A stretch of DNA of 64,000 nucleotides, taken from NCBI RefSeq assembly GCF_041287255.1, contig NZ_JBGGTX010000005.1, forward strand, positions 62,001 through 126,000, read 5' to 3'. Positions 1 through 9,933 of this stretch are shown in pieces (position 1 is the stretch's first letter; each line of letters starts with the position of its first letter). The DNA comes from Tamlana flava (GTDB taxonomy: Bacteria > Bacteroidota > Bacteroidia > Flavobacteriales > Flavobacteriaceae). The notes beneath the pieces are model-generated. The model ran no database searches. It saw nothing but the letters and a program-made list of their open reading frames with translations, and was not told where the DNA came from. The translations under genes and the position numbers were made by a program.

Positions 1-1
1 A

Positions 2-2695
2 CTTCGTGCGGAAGATTGGGAAGTGCCTAGCTTGTTAAAAGGTGGTGGGGACAAGTTGCTCAGAAATGATGATGGAAAATTTGTTGATGTAAGCGAGGAA
101 GCTGGAATTTTTGGAAGCCTAATAGGTTTTGGACTCGGTGTAACGGTGGGCGATATCAATAAGGATTCCTATCCGGATATTTATGTGTCGAACGATTTTT
201 ATGAGCGCGATTACCTCTACATCAACAACCAAGACGGCACATTTACCGAATCTATAAAAGATTGGACGGCGCACACCAGCCAATCCTCAATGGGCGCGGA
301 CATGGCCGATATTAACAATGATGGTAATCCAGATGTGTTTGTTACAGACATGTTGCCAGAGCACAGTAAAAGAGTAAAAGAAACCACCCAGTTTGAAACC
401 TATGACGTTTATCAACGAAAGCAAGGTTTGGATTTTGACCATCAATACATGCAAAATAGTTTGCAGCTAAATCTAGGTGATAATTATTTAGCGGAAATAG
501 CCAATTTAAGCGGCGTGTCCAAAACAGATTGGAGTTGGGGCGCACTTTTATTTGATATGGATAACGATGGCTACAAAGATATTTATGTGTGCAACGGTAT
601 TTATCATGATTTAACCAATCAAGACTTTATGACCTTTTTTGCCAACGATATTATCCAAAATATGGTGCTTACTGGTAAAAAGGAAGAGGTTTCAAACATT
701 GTAAATAAAATGCCCAGCAACCCTATATCCAATTATGCATTTAAAAACTCTGGCAATTTGGGTTTTGAAAATGTTACTGAAACTTGGGGTTTTGATAAGC
801 TTACATTCTCTAATGGGGCTGCTTATGGGGATTTGGATAACGACGGGGATTTGGATTTAGTAATTAATAATGTAAACCAAGAAGCCCTTGTTTATAAAAA
901 CAATGCGGAAACATTAACCCAAAATAAGCATATAAAAATTCAATTAAAAGGAAAATCCCCAAACAGATATGGCATTGGCAGTAAAATAAAATTGTTTTCA
1001 GATAAAGAAGTTATTCTTCAGGAGGTTATTCCGTCCAGAGGCTTTCAATCATCCGTTGATTATGTCCAAACCATCGGAATTGGAAATAAATCTATAGACT
1101 CCATTCAAATTATATGGCCCGATAATTCTTTAGAAACATTGGCAAATATTCTTCCAAATAAAAAGTACATATTCAAACAAACAGATGCTTTACAAAAATT
1201 AGCCCCTTTAAATAAAAACAAGAACACATTCTTGTCTGAGGTCAACACCACAATGAGCGCTCATCAGGAGAATTACCATAGCGATTTTAACTATGAAGGT
1301 TTAATACACCAAATGCTTTCCAGAGAAGGTCCAACAATTTCGGTTGCCGATGTTAATGGCGATGGGCTAGACGATATTTTTGTAGGAGGAGCAAAAGGGC
1401 AAGAAAGTAAGTTGTTTTTTCAAACGTCTTCAGAGGATTTGGTTGCATCAGTTACACAAGGATTTGAAAAGGATAAAGACCTTGAAGATACGGCATCTGC
1501 ATTTTTTGATGCTGATAATGATGGAGATTTAGACCTTATGGTGGGCACAGGAGGAAATGAGGTAGAAGATGAAAAAAGCTATAAAACTAGATTATATCTC
1601 AATAACGGTAAAGGCTATTTTACTGAAAGTAGCGAGACCATTCAAGCCACATTTCACAATGCGTCGGTAATTGCACCTTGTGATTTTGATAACGATGGGG
1701 ATATGGACGTTTTTGTTGGGAGTAGAAGTGTTCCTGCCATTTATGGCATTAATGCCAAACAACAGTTATTGGAAAATGACGGCAAGGGAATCTTTAAAGA
1801 TATCACCAAGAATAAAGCCTATGGCTTTAATGGTTTAGGTATGGTAACGGATGCCAAGTGGTACGATTTTAATACCGATGGCAAAAAAGATTTGATTGTT
1901 ACCGAAGATTGGGGAACACCTAGGATTTTTGAAAATAATGGAAAGCAATTGGTTGAACGTAACACCAATTTAAGTCAGTTTAAAGGTTGGTGGAACACCA
2001 TTCAGGTTACCGATTTAAACCATGATGGATTGCCTGACTTGGTTTTGGGCAATAACGGATTGAACTTACCTTACAAGCCTTCAAAAGAAAAGCCCATAAA
2101 AATCTATATTAACGATTTCGACAATAACGGAACGATTGAGCAAATCTTAACGGAAACCATTGATGGTAAGGATGTGCCCATTATTACGAAACACGAACTT
2201 ACAGCACAAATAGTTTCCTTAAAAAAGAAAAATTTAAAGTTCTCAGAATACGCCACTAAATCTATTGATGAGCTTTTTTCTGAAGAAATCATTTCACAAT
2301 CCATTGTTAGGGAAGTAAACATCTCTCAAACGGTAGTGGCTTTAAATAGCCCATCGGGCGATTTTAAAATAATTCCACTCCCTACACAAGTGCAATTTTC
2401 AAGTGTAAATGCCATTGCTGTTTTGGATATAAATAATGATTCAAATGTAGATTTAGTGCTTGGTGGAAACCAATACAACTTTAAGCCGCAGTATTCTCGA
2501 CTTGATGCCAATTATGGAAGCTTATTGTTGGGTAATGGTCATGGTGCTTTCAATTGGGTAGATTATGATGACTCCGGCTTTTTTGTGGACGGGGAAATTA
2601 AGAATATTTCAACGCTTAAAACAACGCAAGGAATTGAATTGATAATAGGTATTAATAACCAACAGCCTAAAATTTTCAAATTGAACCATGATTAA
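2..2695 (+). CDS. VCBS/FG-GAP repeat protein with ASPIC/UnbV domain (5' partial)
   Basis: The reading frame is open from base 2, so the gene starts upstream of the window; the GTG at 23 is internal. By comparison with the next gene about 190 N-terminal residues are missing. The visible part has many Asp-rich calcium-loop repeats of VCBS/FG-GAP type (DINKDSYPDIYVSND, DLDNDGDLDLVINN, DADNDGDLDLMVG) and, near residues 310-390, an ASPIC/UnbV segment (GIGSKIKLF, SRGFQSS). Such proteins form beta-propellers and in Flavobacteriia often travel with SusCD operons. A role in glycan or surface binding is inferred; no catalytic motif is visible. It overlaps the next gene by 8 bp and is its paralog, so translational coupling and tandem duplication are likely. 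Confidence 0.9.
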   Translation, partial: LRAEDWEVPSLLKGGGDKLLRNDDGKFVDVSEEAGIFGSLIGFGLGVTVGDINKDSYPDIYVSNDFYERDYLYINNQDGTFTESIKDWTAHTSQSSMGADMADINNDGNPDVFVTDMLPEHSKRVKETTQFETYDVYQRKQGLDFDHQYMQNSLQLNLGDNYLAEIANLSGVSKTDWSWGALLFDMDNDGYKDIYVCNGIYHDLTNQDFMTFFANDIIQNMVLTGKKEEVSNIVNKMPSNPISNYAFKNSGNLGFENVTETWGFDKLTFSNGAAYGDLDNDGDLDLVINNVNQEALVYKNNAETLTQNKHIKIQLKGKSPNRYGIGSKIKLFSDKEVILQEVIPSRGFQSSVDYVQTIGIGNKSIDSIQIIWPDNSLETLANILPNKKYIFKQTDALQKLAPLNKNKNTFLSEVNTTMSAHQENYHSDFNYEGLIHQMLSREGPTISVADVNGDGLDDIFVGGAKGQESKLFFQTSSEDLVASVTQGFEKDKDLEDTASAFFDADNDGDLDLMVGTGGNEVEDEKSYKTRLYLNNGKGYFTESSETIQATFHNASVIAPCDFDNDGDMDVFVGSRSVPAIYGINAKQQLLENDGKGIFKDITKNKAYGFNGLGMVTDAKWYDFNTDGKKDLIVTEDWGTPRIFENNGKQLVERNTNLSQFKGWWNTIQVTDLNHDGLPDLVLGNNGLNLPYKPSKEKPIKIYINDFDNNGTIEQILTETIDGKDVPIITKHELTAQIVSLKKKNLKFSEYATKSIDELFSEEIISQSIVREVNISQTVVALNSPSGDFKIIPLPTQVQFSSVNAIAVLDINNDSNVDLVLGGNQYNFKPQYSRLDANYGSLLLGNGHGAFNWVDYDDSGFFVDGEIKNISTLKTTQGIELIIGINNQQPKIFKLNHD

Positions 2696-5600
2696 ATTTA
2701 TACCATATATTTTGGTTTCAATGGTTCTTTTGGGTTGCAAAAAAGAACCTGAAAAGCTGTTTACGGTTTTATCGCCCAAAGATTCAGGAATTCGTTTTAA
2801 CAACACACTCAAGGATACGGTTGGCCAAAATATTTTGGATTACCTTTATTATTATAATGGCGGTGGTGTGGCCATAGGCGATGTAAATAATGATGGTTTT
2901 CCAGATGTTTTTTTCACTTCAAACCAAAACCAAAACAAACTCTATTTAAATAAAGGAAATTTAACATTTGAGGATATTACTGATATGGCCAAAGTTGCTG
3001 GAAAAAATGATTGGAGCACAGGTGTATCTATGGCCGATGTAAATGGCGATGGCCTGTTGGATATTTATGTGTGTGCTGTGGCTGGAACCAATGGATTTAT
3101 TGGTATGAATGAACTTTACATTAACAATGGCGATTTAACATTTTCGGAAAAAGCTGAAGAATACGGATTGGATTTTGACAATTACAGTTCCTCGGCCGCA
3201 TTCTTTGATTATGATTTGGATGGTGATTTGGATGTGTATTTGCTTAATCATGCCATTCATTCGGAAGAGTCATTTGGCAAAGCCAGTATCAGGAACAACA
3301 GGACTTATGAAAGTGGTGATAAACTTTTAAGAAACGATAATAATAAGTTTGTTGATGTAAGTGAAAGTGCCGGCATTTTTGGTGGAGCAAATGGGTACGG
3401 ACTGGGATTGGCCATATCAGATTTTAACCAAGATGGCTATCCTGATATTTACGTTAGCAACGATTTTCATGAGGACGACTATTATTATTTGAACAATGGT
3501 GATGGGACTTTTTCGGAATCTTTAAAAGACTATTTTGGCCATGTCAGCAAATTTTCAATGGGTAACGATGCGGCCGATATCAACAATGACGGGTATATCG
3601 ATTTAATTACCTTAGATATGCTTCCTGAAGATGAAAAGGTCTTAAAATCATCAGCTGGAGATGATAACATACAATTGCAAAACTTACGTACGAAGCAATT
3701 TGGTTATTATTACCAATATGCCAGAAACATGGTTCAGGTAAATCAAGGTGCCAACAGTTTTACGGAAACAGGATTCTTGAGCAACATTGCGGCCACCGAT
3801 TGGAGTTGGAGTGCTTTAATTGCAGATTACGACCAAGATGGAAATCAGGATATTTTTATAGCTAACGGTATTCCTAAGCGTCCAAATGATTTAGATTATA
3901 TTAAGTATATTTCAAATAGCCAGGTTAAAAAGAAAATTGAAACCACTAATTTAATTGATAAGGAAGCTCTAGATTATATGCCTGATGGAAAGTTGAAAAA
4001 CAGTTTTTACCAAGGAAGTGCCGATTTAATATTCAATAATCAAACGGATATATGGGTTACTGAAAATGAATCATATTCCACGGGTTCGGCTTATGGTGAT
4101 TTAGATAATGATGGTGATTTAGATTTAGTGACCAATAATATTGATGAACCAGCAACTGTTTACATAAACAATACCAATTCTCAAAAGAACTATTTAAAAC
4201 TTCAATTCAAATATTTGGAAAAGAATAGTTTCGGTATTGGCACCAAGGTTAAGTTGTATAATCAGGGATGGATTCAATCCAAAGAGCTGTTTTTGCAACG
4301 GGGGTTTCAGTCGTCTTCTCAACCCATTTTGCATTTTGGGTTGGATAGCTTAAAGACTATAGATTCCATAAAAGTAATCTGGCCAAATAAAACTTATCAA
4401 ACCTTAAAAAACATCAGTACAAATCAAACTTTGACTGTTTTGTATGAAAATGCAAGGCCTTATCAATACAATTTGGAGCTAGATCACAGCCGTCAAATTT
4501 TCACAAAAATTGAAGATGATTTAGGAATCAAATACAAGCATACGGATAATAATTACATCGATTCCAATCGCAACAAATTAATTCCTTACCAAATTTCTGA
4601 TAGAGGTCCTGCAATAGCTGTTGGAGATATAAATAACGACGGAAAAGATGATGTGTTCTTTGGGAACGGCAAACATATCCCATCCGAAATATACCTCCAA
4701 AATAATACAGGTTTTCTGAAATATGAAGATGCTGTTTTAAAGAATAATGCTATTGTTGAAGAAAGTTCGGCCATCATTTCAGATTTTAATAATGACAATA
4801 AAAATGAATTGTTTGTTGCTGCTGGTGGTGGTGAGTTTTTTGGAAAATCAGAAGCTCTTCAAAATGCTTTATATACTATTTCAGAAACAGGCTTGGAAAC
4901 TTTAAATGTTCCAGAAGGCTATGAAGATACGGCCGTAATTAAGGCTGCTGATTTTGATGCAGATTGCGATTTAGATGTGTTTGTTGGAAATGCCAGTATC
5001 TCAAATGATTTCGGAAATATACCTGAAAGTTACATCTTGCAAAACGATGGTGTTTCGTTCAGTAAAAAATCATTAGGCAATTTGGGGATGGTTCGAGATG
5101 TCACCTGGACGGATTTTAATGGTGACAATCAACACGATTTAATTGTGGTTGGTGAGTGGATGTCACCTTTATTTTTAGAAAATAATAATGGTGAGTTTAT
5201 TGATAAAACAAGTAATTATATATCCAGCCCATTAAACGGTTTATGGCGAGCTATTATTCCTTTTGATATAGATGCTGATGGTGATTTGGATTATCTTTTG
5301 GGTAATTGGGGCACAAATACTAAGTTTAAAGCTTCTGAAGAATTCCCTATGCTGATGTATTATGCTGATTTCGATAAAAACTCAAAAACAGAAACACTGT
5401 TGGCTACCGAAAAGGATGGAAAATATTATACACTAGAAGGGTTGGACGAATTAAGTTCACAGCTTGTAAGCCTTACCAAAAAGAAGTTTACGGTTTATAA
5501 GGATTTTGCGGGTAAGCCAATTAATCAGGTTTTTGATAAATCGATATTAGATGATTCAAAAGTTTTTGAAGTACATACTTTGGCTTCAGGGGTTTTGAAA

Positions 5601-5927
5601 AATAATAACGGTCAATTTGTTTTTCAGCCATTCAATAATCAATTACAGGTTGCACCGATAAACTGTTTTGTTAAAATCAATCTATCAGGAAAAGACCATG
5701 TGCTTTGTGCAGGAAATTATTTTGGGGTAAAACCATATCATGGTCGTTTTGATGGCTTTTTGGGGGCATTGATTTCAAGCGAAAACGACATTGAATTAGG
5801 TAATGCATTAGGGCTGGAATTTTTCAACAAGGCTGTTACAAGATTAGAGACCATAAAATTTAATAACAAGCAATATTTAATTGCTGTAATACATAATGAT
5901 GATGTTCAAGTTTATGAAATTGAATAA
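2688..5927 (+). CDS. VCBS/FG-GAP repeat lipoprotein with ASPIC/UnbV domain
   Basis: This 1079-residue protein has a lipoprotein signal with lipobox Cys17 (MVLLGC), so it is probably surface or outer-membrane anchored. Calcium-loop repeats of the D-x-N/D-x-DG-x-x-D type run through the whole chain (for example DVNNDGFPDVFF, DLDNDGDLDLVTNN, DINNDGKDDVFFGN). An ASPIC/UnbV domain lies near residues 510-590 (FGIGTKVKLY, LQRGFQSSS). It is homologous along its length to the preceding gene. The start overlaps the upstream stop by 8 bp. A sugar-binding or scaffold role beside SusCD proteins is inferred from context; the reaction, if any, is unknown. Confidence 0.92.
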   Translation: MIKFIPYILVSMVLLGCKKEPEKLFTVLSPKDSGIRFNNTLKDTVGQNILDYLYYYNGGGVAIGDVNNDGFPDVFFTSNQNQNKLYLNKGNLTFEDITDMAKVAGKNDWSTGVSMADVNGDGLLDIYVCAVAGTNGFIGMNELYINNGDLTFSEKAEEYGLDFDNYSSSAAFFDYDLDGDLDVYLLNHAIHSEESFGKASIRNNRTYESGDKLLRNDNNKFVDVSESAGIFGGANGYGLGLAISDFNQDGYPDIYVSNDFHEDDYYYLNNGDGTFSESLKDYFGHVSKFSMGNDAADINNDGYIDLITLDMLPEDEKVLKSSAGDDNIQLQNLRTKQFGYYYQYARNMVQVNQGANSFTETGFLSNIAATDWSWSALIADYDQDGNQDIFIANGIPKRPNDLDYIKYISNSQVKKKIETTNLIDKEALDYMPDGKLKNSFYQGSADLIFNNQTDIWVTENESYSTGSAYGDLDNDGDLDLVTNNIDEPATVYINNTNSQKNYLKLQFKYLEKNSFGIGTKVKLYNQGWIQSKELFLQRGFQSSSQPILHFGLDSLKTIDSIKVIWPNKTYQTLKNISTNQTLTVLYENARPYQYNLELDHSRQIFTKIEDDLGIKYKHTDNNYIDSNRNKLIPYQISDRGPAIAVGDINNDGKDDVFFGNGKHIPSEIYLQNNTGFLKYEDAVLKNNAIVEESSAIISDFNNDNKNELFVAAGGGEFFGKSEALQNALYTISETGLETLNVPEGYEDTAVIKAADFDADCDLDVFVGNASISNDFGNIPESYILQNDGVSFSKKSLGNLGMVRDVTWTDFNGDNQHDLIVVGEWMSPLFLENNNGEFIDKTSNYISSPLNGLWRAIIPFDIDADGDLDYLLGNWGTNTKFKASEEFPMLMYYADFDKNSKTETLLATEKDGKYYTLEGLDELSSQLVSLTKKKFTVYKDFAGKPINQVFDKSILDDSKVFEVHTLASGVLKNNNGQFVFQPFNNQLQVAPINCFVKINLSGKDHVLCAGNYFGVKPYHGRFDGFLGALISSENDIELGNALGLEFFNKAVTRLETIKFNNKQYLIAVIHNDDVQVYEIE

Positions 5928-7239
5928 GGCGTATTTGCTGCTTGCAGGATTTGCAATCTTGCAAGGTTGTAATACTAAAGAAGAGTCTATTGAAGTGACT
6001 TCACAGAATTATTTTGATTCTGTAGACCTAGTTACCAATATAATGATTCATGATGTTTTTTCGCCACCGGTGGCTAGTAGGGTTTATGTTTATCCTAACA
6101 TTGCCGCTTTCGAAATTATTGCCCAAAATAATGAAACCTTTAAGTCTTTGTCTGGTCAAATCTCTGGATTAACACCGATACCAAAGCCTGAAAGCCAAAA
6201 TGTAAATTTAAAAGTTTCGGCCTTGGTGGCCCATATGGAATTGAGTAAGACGCTCATTTTTTCTGAAGACAAAATGATTCACTTAAGGGATAGTTTATAT
6301 GGTGTTTGGAGTGATAAAAATGAAAAGGAGTTTAAGGTTTCGGAAGCCTATGGAATAAAAGTGGCTGACCATATTAAAGATTGGATGAATGGCGATAATT
6401 ATATCCAAACCAGAACAATGCATAAATTTAATGTGGATGCAGACGACCCATCGCGTTGGCAGCCAACTCCACCTGCATATATGGATGGTATTGAGCCACA
6501 TTGGATGAAAATTAGAACTATGGTTTTAGACTCTGCGTCACAATTCAAACCAATTCCACCACCACAATTTTCTTTGGAAAAAGATTCAACTTTCTATAAG
6601 GAACTTATTGAAGTTTATGATGTAAGGAATAATATGGATAAGCTAGGAGACGATTCAGAGGAAGTGGAAATAGCCCAATTTTGGGATTGCAATCCATTTG
6701 CAACAGTTACCCGAGGCCATTTAATGTTTGCAACTAAAAAGATTTCACCCGGCGCACATTGGATTGGAATTACCAAAATCGCCTGTAAAAATGAAAATCT
6801 TGATTTTAATGAAACCGTTTATGCATTAACAAAAACATCGATAGGCATTTTTGAAGCGTTTATTAGCTGTTGGGACGAAAAGTACCGAAGCAATCTAATT
6901 AGACCAGAAACCTTGATTAATCAATATATTGACGAAAATTGGAAGCCTATTTTGCAAACCCCTCCGTTTCCGGAATATACCAGCGGTCACTCGGTGGTTT
7001 CGGGTTCAGCATCAACTGTTTTGACGTCAATTTTTGGCGACAATTTCAAATTTGCTGATGATACCGAGGTTCCTTTTGGTTTACCTATAAGAGCATTTAC
7101 CTCTTTTAATACGGCCGCAGACGAGGCCGCTATTAGCAGATTGTATGGAGGTATCCATTACCGGGCGGCAATAGAAGAAGGGTTAAAACAAGGTAGGGAT
7201 GTAGGTCATCTAGTAGCCGAAAAAGTCAAGATGAAATAA
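5914..7239 (+). CDS. Vanadium-dependent haloperoxidase/PAP2-type lipoprotein
   Basis: I start at the ATG at 5914 because it gives a clean lipoprotein signal (MKLNKAYLLLAGFAILQGC, Cys19); an in-frame ATG at 5896 would add six residues. The start lies inside the end of the previous gene. The vanadate/phosphate site is complete: Lys323 and Arg330 (KYRSNLIRPE) seven apart, Ser357-Gly358-His359 (PEYTSGHS), then Arg409 and His415 (RLYGGIHYR) six apart. Both spacings match fungal vanadium chloroperoxidase as I recall it. Family members oxidise halides with peroxide or act as acid phosphatases; sequence alone does not separate these. Its place between propeller proteins and alpha-glucosidases suggests a periplasmic or surface role tied to glycan use. 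Confidence 0.88.
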   Translation: MKLNKAYLLLAGFAILQGCNTKEESIEVTSQNYFDSVDLVTNIMIHDVFSPPVASRVYVYPNIAAFEIIAQNNETFKSLSGQISGLTPIPKPESQNVNLKVSALVAHMELSKTLIFSEDKMIHLRDSLYGVWSDKNEKEFKVSEAYGIKVADHIKDWMNGDNYIQTRTMHKFNVDADDPSRWQPTPPAYMDGIEPHWMKIRTMVLDSASQFKPIPPPQFSLEKDSTFYKELIEVYDVRNNMDKLGDDSEEVEIAQFWDCNPFATVTRGHLMFATKKISPGAHWIGITKIACKNENLDFNETVYALTKTSIGIFEAFISCWDEKYRSNLIRPETLINQYIDENWKPILQTPPFPEYTSGHSVVSGSASTVLTSIFGDNFKFADDTEVPFGLPIRAFTSFNTAADEAAISRLYGGIHYRAAIEEGLKQGRDVGHLVAEKVKMK

Positions 7240-7247
7240 AGGAAAAC

Positions 7248-8156
7248 ATGAAGAAATTTGTTTTATCGGCAGGCATAATGGTTTGTGTAGCGGTAATTGG
7301 CTGGTACTTTTTTATTAAGGATTACAATTACAAAGTTACCTTTAAAACACATCAAGCGCCTGGTATTGTTTACAGTACGCTTGTGGGTTGGAATAACTGG
7401 GAACCAAGGAGCAAAAAGGCGGTGTCTACAATTTCTAAGACTCCTTTTTCAAAATTGAACCAAAAACTCAATATTTCAGATTCTATTATTGATATTAAAT
7501 GGTCAATTGAAAGAAAATCAGATTCAATCACTAAAGTAACGGCCTTATTAAAGGATGAAACACATAGTCTATATCAAAAAATCAATGCTCCATTTGCCAA
7601 AACAGATTTTGTGAAAAGAAGCCTAGCGACGGTGAAGCATATAAGGGAAGGACTTAAAATGCACGAAACAGAGTATAAATTATCACCAGTTTCAGAAGAT
7701 ACTTTTCCAGAAGTTACCTGTGCATACATTACCTTGAGTTGTAAGATGAATGAAAAAGCAAAACTCATGATAGCCCATACGATTGATGTTATGGATTATC
7801 TAAGAGACAATGAAATTGAGCTGATAGGTGACCCATTTTTACAAGTTACAGATTGGAAATTAAATGAAGATTTTATAACCTTCAATTTTTGCTTTCCAAT
7901 TGGTAATAGGGATTCTTACCCAGAATCTAAATTCGTTAAAATTAAAACTATTGAAGAAATAAAGGCTCTGAAAACAGTTTTCAACGGTAATTATAGAATA
8001 TCAGATAGGGGATGGTTTACGCTTCTTGATTACGCCAGCAGGAATAATATTGAAATTGAAACCAACCCAATAGAAGTGTTTTTAAACGATCCGCATTCTG
8101 GAGGTATCGAACTTGAATGGGTAGCCGAAATATATGTACCAATTAAAACTAGCTAA
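7248..8156 (+). CDS. Membrane-anchored SRPBCC-like protein with GyrI/effector-binding C-terminus
   Basis: This 302-residue protein has one N-terminal hydrophobic segment (about residues 4-22) without a clear lipobox, so it is probably anchored in the membrane. Residues 25-140 look like an SRPBCC (polyketide-cyclase-type) ligand-binding fold. The C-terminal half ends in the pattern of GyrI-like/AraC effector-binding domains (GWFTLLDYASRNNIEIETN, then VFLNDP and WVAEIYVPI). Both folds bind small hydrophobic or cationic ligands and no catalytic residues are evident. It lies 8 bp after the haloperoxidase gene and 2 bp before a GH13 gene, so it is in the same operon. A ligand-sensing or sequestering role is inference. 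Confidence 0.72.
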   Translation: MKKFVLSAGIMVCVAVIGWYFFIKDYNYKVTFKTHQAPGIVYSTLVGWNNWEPRSKKAVSTISKTPFSKLNQKLNISDSIIDIKWSIERKSDSITKVTALLKDETHSLYQKINAPFAKTDFVKRSLATVKHIREGLKMHETEYKLSPVSEDTFPEVTCAYITLSCKMNEKAKLMIAHTIDVMDYLRDNEIELIGDPFLQVTDWKLNEDFITFNFCFPIGNRDSYPESKFVKIKTIEEIKALKTVFNGNYRISDRGWFTLLDYASRNNIEIETNPIEVFLNDPHSGGIELEWVAEIYVPIKTS

Positions 8157-8158
8157 TT

Positions 8159-9919
8159 ATGAAACGATTAATTCTAACCTTATTAACTCCTTTACTTATT
8201 ATGAGTTGTGCCGACAATAAAAAAAATCAAGAAAATTCAACCGAAGTTAAAGAAGTGTCTAAACCCGGTAATGACAAAGCTTGGTGGAAAGAGGGTGTGC
8301 TGTACCAGATTTACCCACAAAGTTTTAATGATACCAATGGAGATGGTTTTGGTGATTTTAAAGGTGTTATTGAGAAACTGGATTATTTAGAAAGTTTAGG
8401 AATTACTATGGTTTGGATGAATCCATTTTTTGAGTCTCCTTTGGTGGACAATGGATATGATGTTAGTAATTACAAAGCTGTGCATCCCAGATATGGTACT
8501 ATGGAAGACTTTCAGGTAATGATGGATAGCATGCAGGCCAAGGGTATAAGATTTGTTCTAGATATGGTTGTAAACCATAGCAGTAATGAACATGAATGGT
8601 TTAAGCAGGCCTGTAGTTCTAGGGATAACAAATATTATAATTATTATCATTGGTGGCCGGCCGAAAAAGGAGAACCACCACACAGGCATAGTCTTTTTGA
8701 CCCAGAAGGAGGTTGGGATTATGTTGAATCAAACAACTCGTATTACTTACACACCTTTGCTGAGGCACAACCCGATTTAAACTGGGAAAATCCGCAAGTG
8801 CGCCAAGAGGTTTATGATATCATGAAGTTTTGGGCAAAAAAGGGTGTTGATGGTTTTAGAATGGATGCCTTCCAATTTGTGAGCAAAGACACCACATTTC
8901 CAGAATTCCCTAAAGGTCATGAAAAGGATTTCGCCAAGTGGTATGGTATGGGTCCATACCTACATGATTACTTAAAGGAAATGTACAAAGAAGTCATTGA
9001 ACCGTACGATGTTTTTGCCGTTTCAGAGGGTGCAGGAACTACGTTCCAAGATGCACATGATTTGGTTGATGCTGATAGAAAGGAACTTCAAATGGCCTAT
9101 CATTTCGATTATGTTACCCTTTCAAGAACCCCCGAAGGTTATACACTTGCAGAATTTAAAGATGTGTTTACAAAATGGGATAAAGCGTTTGCTGAAGAAG
9201 GTTGGCTGTCTATTTTCCTTTCCAATCATGATCAATCTAGAATGGTGAATAGGTTTGGAAATCCAACTCCGGAATTTAGAAGGGTATCCACGCAAATGTT
9301 AAATACTTTTTTGATGAGCATGCGAGGAACGACTTATACCTACTATGGCGATGAATTGGGAATGACCAATATTGACATGCCAAAAATTGAAGAATATGTA
9401 GATGTTTCAGCGATTGGAGAATATGGCATGGCAAAAAAGAGAGGGGACGACATGGAAGAATTCATGAAAACGCTCAATTACAATTCACGTGAAAATGGCC
9501 GTACACCCATGCAATGGGATGATTCTGAAAATGCCGGTTTTACAACTGGAAAGCCATGGAAACGTGTGAATGATAATTACAAAGAAATTAATGTTGCCCA
9601 GCAGGAAGAAGACCCCAACAGCGTATTGAATCATTTTAGAAAAATGGTTAAATTGAGGAAAGAAAATGAGATTTTGGTTTATGGGGCTTATGAATTGTTG
9701 GATAAGGACAACGATGAAACTTACTGTTTTACAAGAGCTTTAGAAGATGCAAAGGTTTTGGTCTTGTTGAATTTTACAGAGCATGATTCAAGTGTAACGT
9801 TGCCGCAAATTAAAGCTATTGGTGAAACAATGATTAATAATTATGACGAATTAAGTATTACAGGAGAATCTATAACATTAAAGCCATATCAGGCTGTTAT
9901 TTGTGAATTGAATTTTTAA
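8159..9919 (+). CDS. GH13 alpha-glucosidase/oligo-1,6-glucosidase-like lipoprotein
   Basis: A 586-residue GH13 enzyme with a lipoprotein signal (Cys17, LIMSC). The conserved regions are all present: region I DMVVNH (135-140), the nucleophile Asp236 in GFRMDAF, the acid/base Glu290 in SEGAG, and the transition-state Asp358 in NHDQSR. The QIYPQSF start and NGDGFGDFKG calcium loop place it with exo-acting alpha-glucosidases and trehalose-synthase-like subfamilies, not endo-amylases. Likely substrates are malto- or isomalto-oligosaccharides, or trehalose-type glucosides, in the periplasm. It is followed after 14 bp by a second, clearly different GH13 paralog. Confidence 0.93.
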   Translation: MKRLILTLLTPLLIMSCADNKKNQENSTEVKEVSKPGNDKAWWKEGVLYQIYPQSFNDTNGDGFGDFKGVIEKLDYLESLGITMVWMNPFFESPLVDNGYDVSNYKAVHPRYGTMEDFQVMMDSMQAKGIRFVLDMVVNHSSNEHEWFKQACSSRDNKYYNYYHWWPAEKGEPPHRHSLFDPEGGWDYVESNNSYYLHTFAEAQPDLNWENPQVRQEVYDIMKFWAKKGVDGFRMDAFQFVSKDTTFPEFPKGHEKDFAKWYGMGPYLHDYLKEMYKEVIEPYDVFAVSEGAGTTFQDAHDLVDADRKELQMAYHFDYVTLSRTPEGYTLAEFKDVFTKWDKAFAEEGWLSIFLSNHDQSRMVNRFGNPTPEFRRVSTQMLNTFLMSMRGTTYTYYGDELGMTNIDMPKIEEYVDVSAIGEYGMAKKRGDDMEEFMKTLNYNSRENGRTPMQWDDSENAGFTTGKPWKRVNDNYKEINVAQQEEDPNSVLNHFRKMVKLRKENEILVYGAYELLDKDNDETYCFTRALEDAKVLVLLNFTEHDSSVTLPQIKAIGETMINNYDELSITGESITLKPYQAVICELNF

Positions 9920-9933
9920 ATGAACCTTGGATT

